Source: Oscheius dolichura (lineage: Eukaryota; Nematoda; Chromadorea; Rhabditida; Rhabditidae). Taken from it: a stretch of 64,000 nucleotides of DNA. This document shows, piece after piece, positions 44,597 to 56,069 of the stretch (position 1 is the stretch's first letter; every line of letters starts with the position of its first letter). Location: contig OW051495.1 of the NCBI GenBank assembly GCA_932521035.1, forward strand, positions 9,548,001 to 9,612,000. The letters are read 5' to 3'. Both the position numbers and the translations under genes were made by a program. The notes beneath the pieces are model-generated. The model saw only the letters and a program-made list of their open reading frames with translations, was not told the DNA's origin and did not search any database.

Positions 44597-45358
44597 TTAT
44601 AAACTCGTTAAAATTACCACATCAACGAGTTTTATCGTTATTTTGAACGAGGCAGAATCGATTACTCGAAAAGGACTCTCGGGCGTCATAACTATATGTT
44701 CCGATAGAAGAGAGTGATTATCATCGTCTGCTAATGGTTCTTCATTGACTACTTCATAATTTGTAACAATATAAAAAGCAATAATATTGCAGAGAAGGAG
44801 AGCACCCCCTAAAATAGTGGATCATGTAAAGGGGAAGCGCCAACCTCCATATAAAAGAAAAGAAGTATCCGTGACAAATTTCAAGAACATAAGAGGCGGA
44901 ATTATGAGCATTCCATTGTCCTAAGAGAAACTTCATTTAATGTATCTCGTTACCAAAATAAAAAAATAAAAGCAAACACTTCGTAAAAGGCAGGTCAGTT
45001 TAAACCGGGCCAGCGTCTATAAAAAATGAATCTTGATTTTTCCAGACTTCTTCCTAACCATATAACTCTTATATCCGCTCATCATCCGAAAGAGCCAAAA
45101 GTTAATCGATGTGATCAAGTAGTACATCGCCAAACACATCACGACATATTGTTGGACTTCATTTCCATTTATTGAGATCCAGAAAAAGACGCCGATTATT
45201 TTCTGAGCGTTCTTCTTCTTTATTCTCATAAACTGTACCGAAATGTAGTGTAAAACCAGATATGTACACAAAACTAGGTAGGCGATCCTATTTCCGTAGT
45301 ATATTGTTGGTCCTGTGGTTACCGCTTCCATGTTTATAAGAGGAGGAGGCGACGTCAT
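44597..45358 (-). CDS. Hypothetical four-helix membrane protein
   Basis: ATG codons near 45358/45328 start a frame with helix 1 (RIAYLVLCTYLVLHYISVQF), helix 2 (YVVMCLAMYYLITSINFWLF), then across short introns helix 3 (KLTCLLRSVCFYFFIL) and MLIIPPLMFLKFVTDTSFLL. Helix 4 (GALLLCNIIAFYIV) and an acidic tail (YEVVNEEPLADDDNHSLLSE) end at TAA 44597. Topology recalls small nematode tetraspan or LAPTM-like proteins, but no signature is seen, so no function is assigned. It lies immediately upstream of, and on the same strand as, the hypothetical gene at 44060-44576. Confidence 0.45.
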
Positions 45359-45482
45359 CTCCTCCGTATAAATAGTTAAGTCAGAGTTACAGTCTCGGCC
45401 ACAGACGACAGTTGTTTTCCATTTGTTTCAGGGGAAAGCGGCGCTCGATGGGGGAAGAGCAGTAGACAGAGTTGTAGCAAGC

Positions 45483-45568
45483 AATATTTGCTAAACTGAC
45501 GATTATTTGCTCAAGATGAGTACGGTAGAAGAACAACTAAACTGAAATATTTGCTAAACTGACGATTA
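45483..45568. repeat. Direct repeat enclosing an inverted copy of nearby exon sequence
   Basis: AATATTTGCTAAACTGACGA followed by TTA occurs at 45483-45505 and again at 45546-45568. The 40 bases between include GCTCAAGATGAGTACGGTAG plus AAGAAC (45509-45534), which is an exact inverted copy of 44078-44103. Confidence 0.85.
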
Positions 45569-45854
45569 GAACTGCTTACATACTTACCAGTGTGACAAAC
45601 CACTACCGTTCTGACGCATGACCACATCATTGAGGTGAGACACCGCCTTAGGGTGCTGGAAAGCCTTGTTGTTTTTTGCCTGTCGTGTTAAACAGGGTAC
45701 TGTTTGCTCAACGGGCTCAAGCCCCTGGCTTGGCTCTCTGAGACGGCCGTCCTACCTTTTCCCCCATTTTTATTAAGTTAGCCACTAAGTACTGTCGTAT
45801 TGTCCTGGTTCTTTCAACTACAATATAATTTCAGTGCATTAGTTCTACTGTTAG

Positions 45855-47011
45855 ATGGCGCCCTTTCCAATTGCTGATCTTCCTCCCGTCCTTTTGGAAA
45901 AGGTTATCTCTCAGGTTATTTTCCTATTTTTAGTGACCAATCAGAAGTGTTTCAGCTAGTAAAAGAAGAAGGATATTTTCGTCTGCAACAGACATGCCGC
46001 TATATAGCTGAATTCTGTCAATATTCCCGGAATATAAACGTTCGAATCCGTAGATATTGTGAAATTATATGGGAAACGGCTGAAGATGGTGGTTACCAGC
46101 TTATTTTGCTTGTTCGAAGAGACGGTAAAGAAAAACGTCTGAACCCCGAAGTCTTTCATGGAGCACGGTTTAGAGAAGCCGGAACACCAAAAAGTTTGTC
46201 AATGATTTTTTGTTTAACCCACAAAATTTAGGCATAGCAAACTTTAATGAATTTTGCGATAATTTAAGAAAGTATCGGATTACATGTACAGATTTGAGTA
46301 TAGAAGGCAGTCAGGTACATAACGACATAAACTTGACCAAGGAACAATGTACTGACCTGGTCAAGATACTGAAACCAGAAGTGATTTACATACATAGCGA
46401 CGAATCAGATCGATTTGAAGCCGTTCTCCACGCGAAGGGATTGGTAAGTTAGCTCAATCCTCACTAGGAACACTTCTAAAACACTAGCAAGCTTTTGCAT
46501 TTGGCTGCTACTGTATTTCGAGCGGTTGCTTTCGACTTCTTTTCCTCCTCCTTGTTTTTTATGAAATGTTTTCAGGAAGAATTATATCTACGCCTGAAAC
46601 CGGAAGAGATATGCCATTCAATGAGCAAAATCCTAAAATTTCCAAAAACTCTGTTGTACACCCTGGAAGTCGGTCCAAAGACTCTGCACGAAATATTTGA
46701 ACTACTCTTATCGGTCCTCCAGGTCGTTTCCAGAATATTGAAACAAACGTATTTCGCTTCAGATTCTCCCTTTGGAGCCTCTTCCAGATTCAAAACTTTA
46801 CGTCTTTCAACTCTTTCTATGTGCTGATGCGGAACTTCCTTCTGAAGAGCAACTGCAGAAAACTTTTCATCAATTTGATCCTATTGTGTGCCATATAGAA
46901 AAAAAATGGGTGCCAAAAGTTCGCTGTATTTTATCCGTCTCTAGCAATTGGTCTTGTAAAATTGAATTTGCCAGCGAATTCACAGAAATGAAGTTTCAAA
47001 GAGTTTTCTAG
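45855..47011 (+). CDS. F-box protein of the nematode-expanded class
   Basis: ATG 45855 encodes MAPFPIADLPPVLLEKVISQ; after a short intron the text continues LVKEEGYFRLQQTCRYIAEF. DLPPvLLekVi...lRqtCRyi is the F-box pattern that binds Skp1 in SCF ubiquitin ligases. Later exons (NEFCDNLRKYRITCTDLSIE; PEEICHSMSKILKFPKTLLY; ILPLEPLPDSKLYVFQLFLC) form a variable C-terminal region like the FTH/DUF38 group, which probably binds the substrate. The frame is open to TAG 47011 with standard splice sites. Family knowledge suggests fast-evolving substrate receptors, often linked to innate immunity. The C-terminal family is inferred from pattern only. Confidence 0.6.
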
Positions 47012-47109
47012 AAACCTGTTTGTGTCAGGCTTGTGAGCATAATATGCGACAATCGAGAGTCATCCTTCCATATATCTGTGCGAGAACACGATTTGCGAGA
47101 ACCGTTGAG

Positions 47110-48346
47110 ATGTTTTCCCGGTCGCGCATCTTCGCCCTCGTTTTCCTGTCAATATTTAAAGAAGCGACCTCAACCGCCTGTGATTCTTGCCTACAATGCA
47201 TGGCAATTTACAGCCCGTTATTTTTGAGCTCAATTTCACGGCTGGTCAACCGGAACCGGATGAAATTACTGACAGATACCTCGATAAAGGCCTTCCTTTT
47301 CGCATTCGATGCGTGGCCGACGGCAGCTACAGTGACCAACTTTTTGTGACAAAGTGGAACGAAGACAAATTGTACAAGTAAGTTTTTTCTGGAAAGTATC
47401 CTCATTCATTGTTGCCCAACGGGGTTTCTCTTCTCCTCCGTTCTCCATCTGGAACATTTTGTCTCTTGTTTTGTGCTCTTTCACTTCTATTTAGACCTGA
47501 AAAAATCATGCACAGACAAACGAATCACATAAATACAACTACACCTCTTTTCTAGAAAGGATTATGTGGACGACGCCGGCGTTTACGAATGTGAAGCCCA
47601 GTCTATAATACCTGGATCTGATGAGGTTTACGTAAAAAGAATGCGCCTCAGAAGCGTGTGTCTGTTCAAGACAGCCCATAGATGTCTTTAGGGGGCTCGA
47701 TTCGACTCGATTCATCCAAGATGTTCGCCGGCCCAGCAGGACAACTGTGGTGATAATGGCGTCTGCGTTATGAAAAATTCCAATCCCCTCTGTTTGTGAG
47801 TCACCTTTTTAATTGACTGGCCACGCGGACTGAGTAGTAAAATGATATACACCGCACGGGTGGACACCCCAGAATGCGTCCAATGTTTCCCGTTAACGCT
47901 TCTGTTTCAGTTGTGAAGCTGGTTTTTATGGGAAGCACTGCAATCTGGACCTTGTCATCCGGGGAGACCACATGTGTGAATATTTTATTCTGTTAAGGGA
48001 GACAATCTCTCTCCTTTTAGTTACAATTATAAAAGTTGGTCAATCTGTTTTAGCCCCCAACGCTGTAGAACCCTTCACCGTCGTCCTCATTATCTTCATA
48101 GCTATTTTTGGCATGATGTTTATCAAGGAAAGGTAAACTAGGCAAAAATAAAGAAAAAGTTTATTTAGGAAAAGAACACAGAAACTACTGAAGGAGATAA
48201 ATGCCTATAGAGAGTCCATACCTGGAAATTCGAAGAATGGTAACAAAAATAAAAAGGAAGAAAGAAATGTGACGCTGGTGGAGGAGAGGATTGACCTACC
48301 TCTGGTTGACTCGTCTCGGCTGATGGATGCCCCCTCCGTCTCTTGA
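47110..48346 (+). CDS. Single-pass membrane protein with Ig and EGF domains
   Basis: ATG 47110 gives MFSRSRIFAL, the start of a signal peptide. After an intron the ectodomain reads PVIFELNFTAGQPEPDEITD, then an Ig domain with Cys in FRIRCVADGSYSDQ, Trp in VTKWNEDK and the closing DDAGVYECEAQ. An EGF module follows (CSPAQQDNCGDNGVCVMKNS; CEAGFYGKHC, about 47730-47945). A TM helix (VVLIIFIAIFGMMFI, about 48080-48125) and a charged tail (NAYRESIPGNSKNGNKNKKE) end at TGA 48346. The Ig-EGF-TM order resembles C. elegans igeg proteins and, more distantly, neuregulin/Vein-type ligands. Function is not established. The exon between the Ig and EGF modules (47640-47720) is uncertain. Confidence 0.7.
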
Positions 48347-48373
48347 TAACGCCGTCCGAACTTTTTATCTTTT

Positions 48374-48462
48374 TATACACGATCTTTTCATTCTATTTCT
48401 TTCGGCCTTAGAAGTTTAATAATTTCCGTAAATTGTTCCGTATATACACGATCTTTTCATTC
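48374..48462. repeat. Direct repeat TATACACGATCTTTTCATTC
   Basis: A 23-base unit (TATACACGATCTTTTCATTC plus TAT) occurs twice with starts about 66 bases apart, just past the 3' end of the Ig-EGF gene. It may affect 3' end formation or be a small tandem duplication. Confidence 0.6.
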
Positions 48463-48809
48463 TATCGCTCTGGTTCAAAATGGGTGCAAACTATGTTCGA
48501 ATGCCAGTGATTAGTCACTGGTAATCATCTTGAGCAAACAATCTGGGCCGCCGAAACACCGTCACTGCTTTTTTCTCTAGTGTGCTCAACGAGTCTCTAA
48601 CAAGTTCTTTCGATAACGAGAAGGGGTCCAATGAACCAAGGCTCAATTCTCATCACCCGTAGAGAAGACGAGAAAGATGCGCTTGGATAGACGATATTTA
48701 GCGCTTCATAGAAGGAGTACAAAGTGCCCCGCGTGTCGTCAATAACGACAACAATGATTGGAGGGAGGAGGAGGTAAAAAGTCGTTTATTAGCTTAAATA
48801 GGTCGTCTT

Positions 48810-49100
48810 CTAATACCAACAGATAAACCTTGACCACAAACTCTCCCACATTCTTCGAAAAGATGGGATTCTTCGGATCCTTGGTTTCGGTTCCACTTCA
48901 ATGGCGGCAGCGTCCTTTGCATATTTTATTTCCACAGAATCCGTGAACAAAGCCACTCTACAGTAAGATTGGCTGTTGGAAAGGCAGCACTGCAGTTCAA
49001 TTGTGTTCGACGCTAACTGGACAAACGGTAACCAGTCCAAATCTCCACATGGATGGGCAATAACCTTCTTAGTGGATTGGGGTAGACAAATAGACTATAT
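48810..49100 (-). CDS. Hypothetical exon, minus strand
   Basis: An open frame behind a possible acceptor (AGATATAG) near 49100 reads SICLPQSTKKVIAHPCGDLD, WLPFVQLASNTIELQCCLSN and IRRIPSFRRMWESLWSRFIC to a stop at 48810. It has several Cys and no recognised domain. No convincing partner exons were found. Confidence 0.2.
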
Positions 49101-49264
49101 CTTATCCAGAAAAGGGTACAAAGCATCTATGTTTTCTTTGGCAAACAAGTGATTATACTCATATTGTTCTCGATACGTACAGTTTATCTATATTGTATCC
49201 CTAGTGCATGCTCACTTTCTTGGATAGACAGACGTCTTTCTTTGTAAAGCCCTCCTTAGAAACC

Positions 49265-50495
49265 ATGCAAATAACACGTCTAATTTCATTTATCTCTGGT
49301 TCCTTAGCTGTAGTCTTGAACTTTCTTCTGATATCTATCATCAGCACGAAGAGTTCTCAGAGACTTGGAAAATACAAATACTTTCTATTGGCCTATGCTT
49401 TAAACGCTTGTTATTTCTCCATTGGGCAGATTAGCATTTTGCCGGTGGGTTCTACTGGGCGTTCTTCCGATTTATGAATATTCTATAGACTTGGCATTTG
49501 CCGGTCAACGGCTTCTTCTTGTTTTCCACTGTCAATATATTCCCATGGTGGGCACAACAAATCCAATTGACCTGCTTCGTCTCCAGCTATATGATCAATG
49601 TTGTTATCCTTGGCTGGTGCTTTCTCTATCGACTCGCCGTTATACAAAGGTGAATCCATTTCTTTACCATGAGTGTGCTGCGTAATGTCTCCGTTTCCGG
49701 TTCTTCTAACTTAAAATATTCAGTGCTCATCCCTGGCTTCTTTCTCCTTTAAATTTTCGACTCATGTTAATGTTCTCCATTTTCTTGGTATTTTATATGG
49801 TCGGCATCACCGGCTTGATTTTTCCAACCGACAAAACTGATCGAATATTTCACGAAGCAATGCTCCAGGGAGCTGGGGTTAATCTACTCGAAATCGGCTA
49901 TATTGGAGCAGAGCTTACTGTAAGTTCGCCCCCTCGCTTCCGAATATTTCGACAGATTAATGACCACTTAAATATTAACCCCTGTATGACGTTCATATCC
50001 AACATCATCTTTCTTACAATCGCATCTTCAATGCTTGCCGTCTGTTGGTTTAAAATCGGCGCTAAACTAAAGGCAATTCGAAATCTGAGCTGTGCTAACT
50101 ACCGATTCCAGAAGAAGCTTTTCGTTCTCTTGACTCTTCAGGTATTCTCTGTTGTGAGATCCTAAAACCAAGACTTTTAGACCATTCTACCGATCGTTTT
50201 TAATCTTTCTCCCGGTGCTATCGTAATGGGGCTCGCTTTGTTCAATATTCAATGTGAAGACGCCATTCATATCTGTTCAATGGTTCTTTCTTTTGCACAA
50301 CTCTGTGATCCTGTATTTACTGTTATTTTGGTTACGGATTACAAAAGGGCAATTATCAAATTGCTGAAAAAGGTAAGCATAAGCATATGAAAAAGAAGTG
50401 GTGGTCTATTTCAGGCCATCGTGGTCATCGCTCCGTCAACTTTAAGCAATGTAGCTCCAGGAGGGGGTACTTCCGGGACCAGACAATCCAGCTAA
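49265..50495 (+). CDS. Str-family chemoreceptor 1
   Basis: ATG 49265 begins MQITRLISFISGSLAVVLNF (TM1) and continues STKSSQRLGKYKYFLLAYAL, the Str signature (lGxYkyLL). Exons follow with LPVNGFFLFSTVNIFPWWAQ (TM3), VILGWCFLYRLAVIQR (the FLYRy.ai motif), FSIFLVFYMVGITGLIF (TM5 region), and RFQKKLFVLLTLQ|TILPIVFNLSPGAIV (TM6). LSFAQLCDPVFTVILVTDYK is the TM7/DP...DYR motif. A short Ser/Gly-rich tail ends at TAA 50495. All introns are short and the frame is intact. It is a tandem paralogue of the next gene. Confidence 0.85.
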
Positions 50496-51030
50496 CCTTG
50501 TCTCAAAGATTTTAACCCAAAAAGCTGTACTTTGAACTTTTGTACAAATGAAATGTTTAGCTAGTAATCACACTCTAACTTATAACAAAAAAGTGTGACC
50601 TCTCTCCTTTCAGGTGAGCCATACTTTGCTCTTTCAGTAAGCAATCTCACCAAGAATAGAGTCCAATGCCGGTTCCATCCCCTTATATTGGTTTTAGAGG
50701 ACAGAGTCCTCTTCGTCCGTATTTGAAGCATTGACAAAGAAGTACAAACCATTTACCCTTTGGCAAATTGTGCATTCATCCTGTTATGTCAGTGGTTGTC
50801 TGCTGGAGGAGTATTCATCGCATTAAACCCACTTCCAATTTTCCGTCTGGACGAGCACTTTTTGTTGATAGAATTTAATACAAAGATCTATCCTTTCGTT
50901 CGTAAATAAGTGGTTGTATTCCCACTGTTCTAGGTATTAGTGTGTGTCTGTATCCCTCGTACTATTGTACTCCTTTGTCTTTCTTTTAGGAGGTGGTTTT
51001 CGAAGACAACGTAGACTTCTTGGTGTAACC

Positions 51031-52938
51031 ATGCAAATAACACGTCTGATTTCATTTATTTTTGGGCTTTTCGCTACGATTTTGAACTTCTTTCTGATAT
51101 GTATCATCGTCATGAAGAGTTCTCAGCGATTAGCTAAATACAAATACTTCCTGCTGGCCTATGCTTTAAATTCTTGCTACTTTTCCGTGTGTCAGATCAG
51201 CACTCTGCCGGTGGGATCAACACTTCATTCCGCCTGAGAAACACTCTTTAGACGTGGCACCTGCCTGTAAATGGTTTCTTCTTCTACTGCACCGTTCACA
51301 TTTTTCCCCGTTGGATTCAACAAATTCTTATGACATGTTTTGTCTCAAGTTACATATTCAATGTCATCATCCTTGGCTGGTGTTTCCTCTATCGACTTGC
51401 TGTTATACAAAAGTTACACATTAGACAAAAGTGATCAATTTCTTACTATGAATTTTGGGGCAATTTATTCATTATACTTCCTTTTCCCCGTGATGATAGC
51501 GGGGCGAGGTCGAATAGAACTTTAGGGTGGGCTTCACGAGGCCGGGCAGGGGTCAACCGTTCGTTGAATTGGATTCGATGACAATATTCAGTGCTCATCC
51601 ATGGATTATCGCTTCACATATTCGCCCCACAACTCTGTTCTCCATTTTTCTGGCAATTTATATGGTCGGAATCACAGCTTTGATGGTGTGTCCAACAGAT
51701 AGAACTGATAAAGTATTTCACGAAGAAATGCTCAATGTGACCGGGGTACAGTTGGCCGATATCGCCTACCTTGGAGGAGAACTTTCGGTAAGTATGACCC
51801 TTTTATTTACAAGGGAAGGATACATACTCGCGGAGACTTTTTGAAACTTTTTTGACGTAGTTTTGTACAGAATTTTATGGCGATCAAGTCATATTTTCGG
51901 GATTTTGCTCTAATGCCCCCGTTGTGGAGGACAATGCAAAATAAGATTACATTGTAAAAGAATTTTGGAGTTGTCTATTTTCCATTCTCTTTCTGAAAAT
52001 GTGAAGAGGTGGCTGAGTGGGTAGTGCACTCGCTTACAAATCTTTTGCCTTTTTTCAACTTGGGTACGATTCTTTCAAGGGACCAAGTCATTTTTGTAAT
52101 TTTTTGGGGGTGATTGAATCTGCTTTCGACTCCTGTCCCCTTCATATACCATAAAAAGACGAGGAGGAGTTTTTATACCCTTCTGCGGTGGAAATTTGAA
52201 GATTCTCGGAACTCCCAGTATTCTCGGAACTCCTAGTATGATCAACCGGTATCAATCACCCTTAAATAATTACAAAAATGATGTTCGTCCATGGAAGAAT
52301 TGAACAAAAAAAATATGTCTTGAGCGCCATAAAATTCTCTACAAAACAAGGTCTCCGCGAGTATGTATCCTTCCCTTGTTAGGATAGTTTAACAGATTGA
52401 CGACGAACCGAAAATGGCCCTCTGGACGGCGGTTATTTCCCTTTTCATCTTTCTCATAATTGGCTGCTCGATTCTCGCCGTTTGTTGGTTTAAAATCGGC
52501 TATAAACTCCGAGAAATACGGAATATGAACTTGCCTAATTACCGATTCCAGAAGAAGCTTTTCATTCTCTTGACTCTTCAGGTCTTCCTTTGGATTGAAA
52601 GCGTACTATTGAAATTTAGACTGTCCTGCCCATCGTTTTCAATTTGATTCCGGGTGCTATCGTAATGGGGCTCGGTTTGCTGAATCTTCATTGTGAAACT
52701 GTCGTTATGCTTTGTGCCATGGTTCTTTCTTTTGCTCAACTCTGTGATCCTATGGTCACCGTTATTCTGATAGCAGACTACAAGAAGACCGTTGCCCGTT
52801 TTCTGGGAAAGGTGGGTAGATATTTACTGACAAAGAGTTTGTGTTTTTCAGACCCTCGGGTTCTTCTCCCCTTCAACTGCGATTTCCAATAGTATAGCCC
52901 TAGGATGGGGTGCTTCCGTATCCAGGCAAACCAACTAA
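51031..52938 (+). CDS. Str-family chemoreceptor 2
   Basis: ATG 51031 begins MQITRLISFIFGLFATILNF. Exon order and boundaries copy the previous gene: YKYFLLAYALNSCYFSVCQI, LPVNGFFFYCTVHIFPRWIQ, VIILGWCFLYRLAVIQK, SIFLAIYMVGITALMVC, NYRFQKKLFILLTLQ|TVLP, and SFAQLCDPMVTVILIADYKK. It ends at TAA 52936-52938. The intron at 51788-52395 is 608 bases, against about 34 in its sister, because it contains two oppositely oriented SINE pieces. The gene otherwise looks intact, so the pair records a duplication followed by transposition into one copy. Confidence 0.85.
52008..52400. mobile_element. tRNA-derived SINE pieces, head-to-head, in an intron of Str receptor 2
   Basis: On the plus strand 52008-52150 has the A box TGGCTGAGTGG (52010-52020), the GTAGTGCACTCGC block and AACTTGGGTACGATTC, a degenerate B box. 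It aligns with the minus-strand element at 13600-13950. From about 52180 to 52390 the same family appears in the opposite orientation: TTTATACCCTTCTG, GTATCAATCACC, TTCGTCCATGGAAG and TATCCTTCCCTTGTTAGG. Two copies therefore inserted, or one rearranged, within the intron. Confidence 0.75.
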
Positions 52939-53127
52939 CGCCATCTTTTTAAAGATTCAACATAAAATATGAAAATGAGTAATGGCGAGCCGAATTTACG
53001 CTTTCATCTCTTTTTATAAATTGACAGATGCTTTGGAAAACGGCAAAGACCGCTGGATTGAAAGAACGGAACGGCGCCTCCGTGTTCCATCTACAAAGAT
53101 TAAGATTGAACGAACTTGGAAAAAGGA

Positions 53128-54479
53128 TTATTTATTTGTGAGACCTACGGTGAAGACTATTGCTGTCCTATGTGGGCTGCCAAGCAGACGAGGACTTTTA
53201 AATAATGCTAAAATAGCTGTACGATACGGCTTGTAGCTTAGCCAGTAGCCTACAACAAAAACTGGGAACAGTCCTCCAGCATAGGCTATCATCACGTTAA
53301 AATGATCTGAACCCTGGCCTTCTAGGGCGGAGAAGTACTCACCGCTTCTCATAGAATGAGTAATAGAGAGATATATTACATAAGGAACAAACACGGTGAC
53401 TGCACTTGTAATAACCGCCATCTGAAGTTGTTCCTTTTCTACTATTAGAAGAAATCGTTAGGGGCCGTGTACAAATATAAAACAGTAAACTACATATCAG
53501 TAAACGATAGTTCGATCCCACGCACCCGTAAAGCCTCGCATCGCAGTTTCGTAAGAGTTTTGAGGCTACTGTCGAGGGTATATGAGTGCAACCAATAGGA
53601 CTATCTTGTACTGAGCTACCAATAAAAGGGAATGTGTCTTGATTATCGTAATTTTGGGGCATTCCTCTAACTGAAAACATAACTTACCAGAATAGTTAGT
53701 GAAAGCAACGTCTGCCTGCGTTCTTTCCTCATCTGTCTAGAGATCCTGCCACTCTCCTTTAAAAGCATAGTGCGAATAACATAAATGCTGACAAAAGCTA
53801 TTACACCCGTTAAACAACAGGCACCGATGGCGCACAATAATGAAAATTGAGCCCACGGATTGCCAGCCAAAATTATTGCTATGACTTCCTTCTTCCACAA
53901 TCCATCCATTTCTATTTGAAGCCTCTCTTCCAATTGCCGTTTGACCTCATCCTGGGGGGTGTTACGTATTGTCATTAGAACCATAGGTATAGGGCAGATG
54001 TGGCCCAGTCCGTAGTATATAAAGTAGACAGAATAGCGAAGAAATTTCGAATTAAGCGGATGATTTGGCGGAAGCATAACATCCATTCGGTAGTAGAATA
54101 GCGGAACGATGACACATATCAGCTCTGAAATATTTCATTTGAATCCATCGATCTAGCTTATTTTCTATCTAACCTATTGTCAGTGTAAACAATATAGTCA
54201 TTTGAATATCTGCCTCCATTCCAAGCGTTGACCAAATCCCACGTAATTCCATTGCTGAATATGGAAAATAGACTAGAGGTGGTGTCAAAATAGTCAAATG
54301 GAGCTGGAACAGCGTTCCTCTAGAGATTAGACATGAACATTGAAAAGCATCGCTAATTTACATAACACTATAATAAAGCAAGGTACATTTGAAGATCGTA
54401 GAATTATACGATGGTGACTTGAAAATGATCAAATAGTCAAAAAGCAGAGTTGCCAGAACACCGACGACACACCATACCT
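53128..54479 (-). CDS. Srh/Sri-like chemoreceptor C (exons 2 to last)
   Basis: Exon 2 begins VWCVVGVLATLLFDYLIIFK (TM1). It is followed by FHLTILTPPLVYFPY-like TM2 coding near 54180-54330, and the long exon MDVMLPPNHPLNSKFLRYSV through LKESGRISRQMRKERRQTLL. The TM6 exon (AVITSAVTVFVPYVIYLSIT) and the TM7 exon (GGLFPVFVVGYWLSYKPYRT) end at 53128. The first exon is not within 3 kb upstream; the nearest candidate is at 58140-58196 (same strand, exact length), implying a 3.7 kb repeat-filled intron. Without it the gene lacks a start. It is the closest relative of gene D. Confidence 0.75.
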
Positions 54480-54530
54480 AAATATAGTAAATCTACTTTT
54501 TTATAAAAAAGGGGCTAATGTAACCGATAT

Positions 54531-54955
54531 CTTTTTTTGAGTGAGGAAGTCGAGAGTAGGCTCATTCGAACCGATAATTTTTGCTCTTTATGGCCTGCTA
54601 CTTTTGCAAGCGTGAGGTTGAGGGCGTCGGGAGGAAGAGTTTCGAAAAATTACACAACGTTTTTTGAGCTAGCCTGGTGAGAGTAGGGTCATTCGGCGGC
54701 GCTTCTTGGCGTTTTCGCGGTTTAATTTTGGCTAAGCTCTGACGCGTCAGTGATGAATCGACAGCACTTTACCAAAGTTAAGCCCTTTTTCTATAGCCAG
54801 CCGGGTTCGGTCAGCCGGCGGTCAGAATGGTCTGGGATTTGGCAAAGCCGGGGATCTCGATCAAAACCAACGGAACGGAGTAGACCCCAGAGCGGAGCCT
54901 CCGCTAACACGAATCAGGGGCGCCTTGGCCGGCCGCCGGCCAACTGAACCAAATA
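54531..54955. repeat. Long dispersed repeat, copy 1
   Basis: Shares with 57290-57605, in the same order and orientation: GAGAGTAGGCTCATTCGAAC plus CGATAATT, GAATCGACAGCACTTTACCA plus AAGTTAAGCC, GTCAGCC, AAAGCCGGGGATCTCGATCA, GGAGTAGACCCCA and GCGGAGCCTCCG. The end (AGGGGCGCCTTGGCCGGCCG) is also inverted relative to the end of the other copy. No coding potential was recognised. Confidence 0.8.
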
Positions 54956-55455
54956 CTATGCTAGGCTGTCATTTTTACCAAAATTTAGTTTATTAGGAGG
55001 CGAATAAACTAGGTTTGAGTCGAAACATTGGATAATATGGTGGAAAATTAGGCTAACTCTGCTTTTTTTTATGAAAACCTGATTTCTGAAGGGTATTTAT
55101 GGATAGTTACAGGTCTGTAGTTGATAAGGAACGAGCAAAAGCCAGTGGTACTGCAAGAGAAGGGAGTATGTTGACGAATGCACGCGTGCATTCTGACACG
55201 TTCCCCAGCTCGCCGAGGTCGGCACCTCAAAGGTGTAAAATGGCTAAAATAGTCCCGCAGCGACCACATGCCAGTTTTTTATATATGCGCTTTATCTTTT
55301 TTGTATTTTTTGTTTTGATGTAAAATGTTTTCGCTGCAGGAACCGTTCGTTGTGGGACCCTGCATTGGAAAGAAACTACTATTTTAGCCCAAAAAAGTCT
55401 CTTTTTATCGGAAAATTCCCATAAAAATTCGTAAACGAATTAAAAAAAAGAGAAC

Positions 55456-55901
55456 GATCACTATTCTAAAAAGAGAAAACTCAAAGAAAACTGGTTTGAC
55501 AGGAGTGTACAAAAAGAGGGCGATAATGGAAGAGTCAAACCGCTGCACTTTTTTAGGTGTTGGTACAAGTGTTTTTTCCTTCTTCTAAAATGGATGGTGG
55601 AATTACTGGATATCATTGTTTGCCAAACTGTTTAGGCAGATATCATTGAAGAACAATGCGAAAGGTGCCCCCCTTGGCCCGTTTCCAAAAATGAGGCAGG
55701 TTGTCAGGTTGCTTTGAATGAACGGACAAATTTGTTGAATGCAAGATGCCGATCTCATGGAACATAAAGGGGAATGGGGATGTGAAACAGACGTTTCCTT
55801 TAAAAAGTACAGGGGTTGACTCTTCCATTATCCCCCTCTTTTTGTACATTCCTGTCAAACCACAAGGTTTCTTTGAGTTTTCTCTTTTTAAAATGGTGAT
55901 C
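55456..55901. repeat. Snap-back inverted repeat, arms about 100 bp
   Basis: The left arm (55456-55555) starts GATCACTATTCTAAAAAGAG and contains GTACAAAAAGAGGGCGATAA. The right arm (55802-55901) is its complement with a few differences (GTACAAAAAGAGGGGGATAA when reversed). The spacer is about 246 bases. Transcription would give a near-perfect long hairpin. Short motifs are shared with the hairpin at 61393-61610. Confidence 0.85.
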
Positions 55902-56069
55902 TATTTTGAACTTTGGTAAACGAGAGACGAATTCGTCCATTCAGTTATTCTAAACGTTTCCTGCATTTCTCAAAGAATTTCTAACAAAAATGTTTTATCG
56001 CAAAGAGCACATGAAAGAAGTTCCCATGCCAGTTCTCATATAACTGCCTGCAAACATAGAAATACAAGT

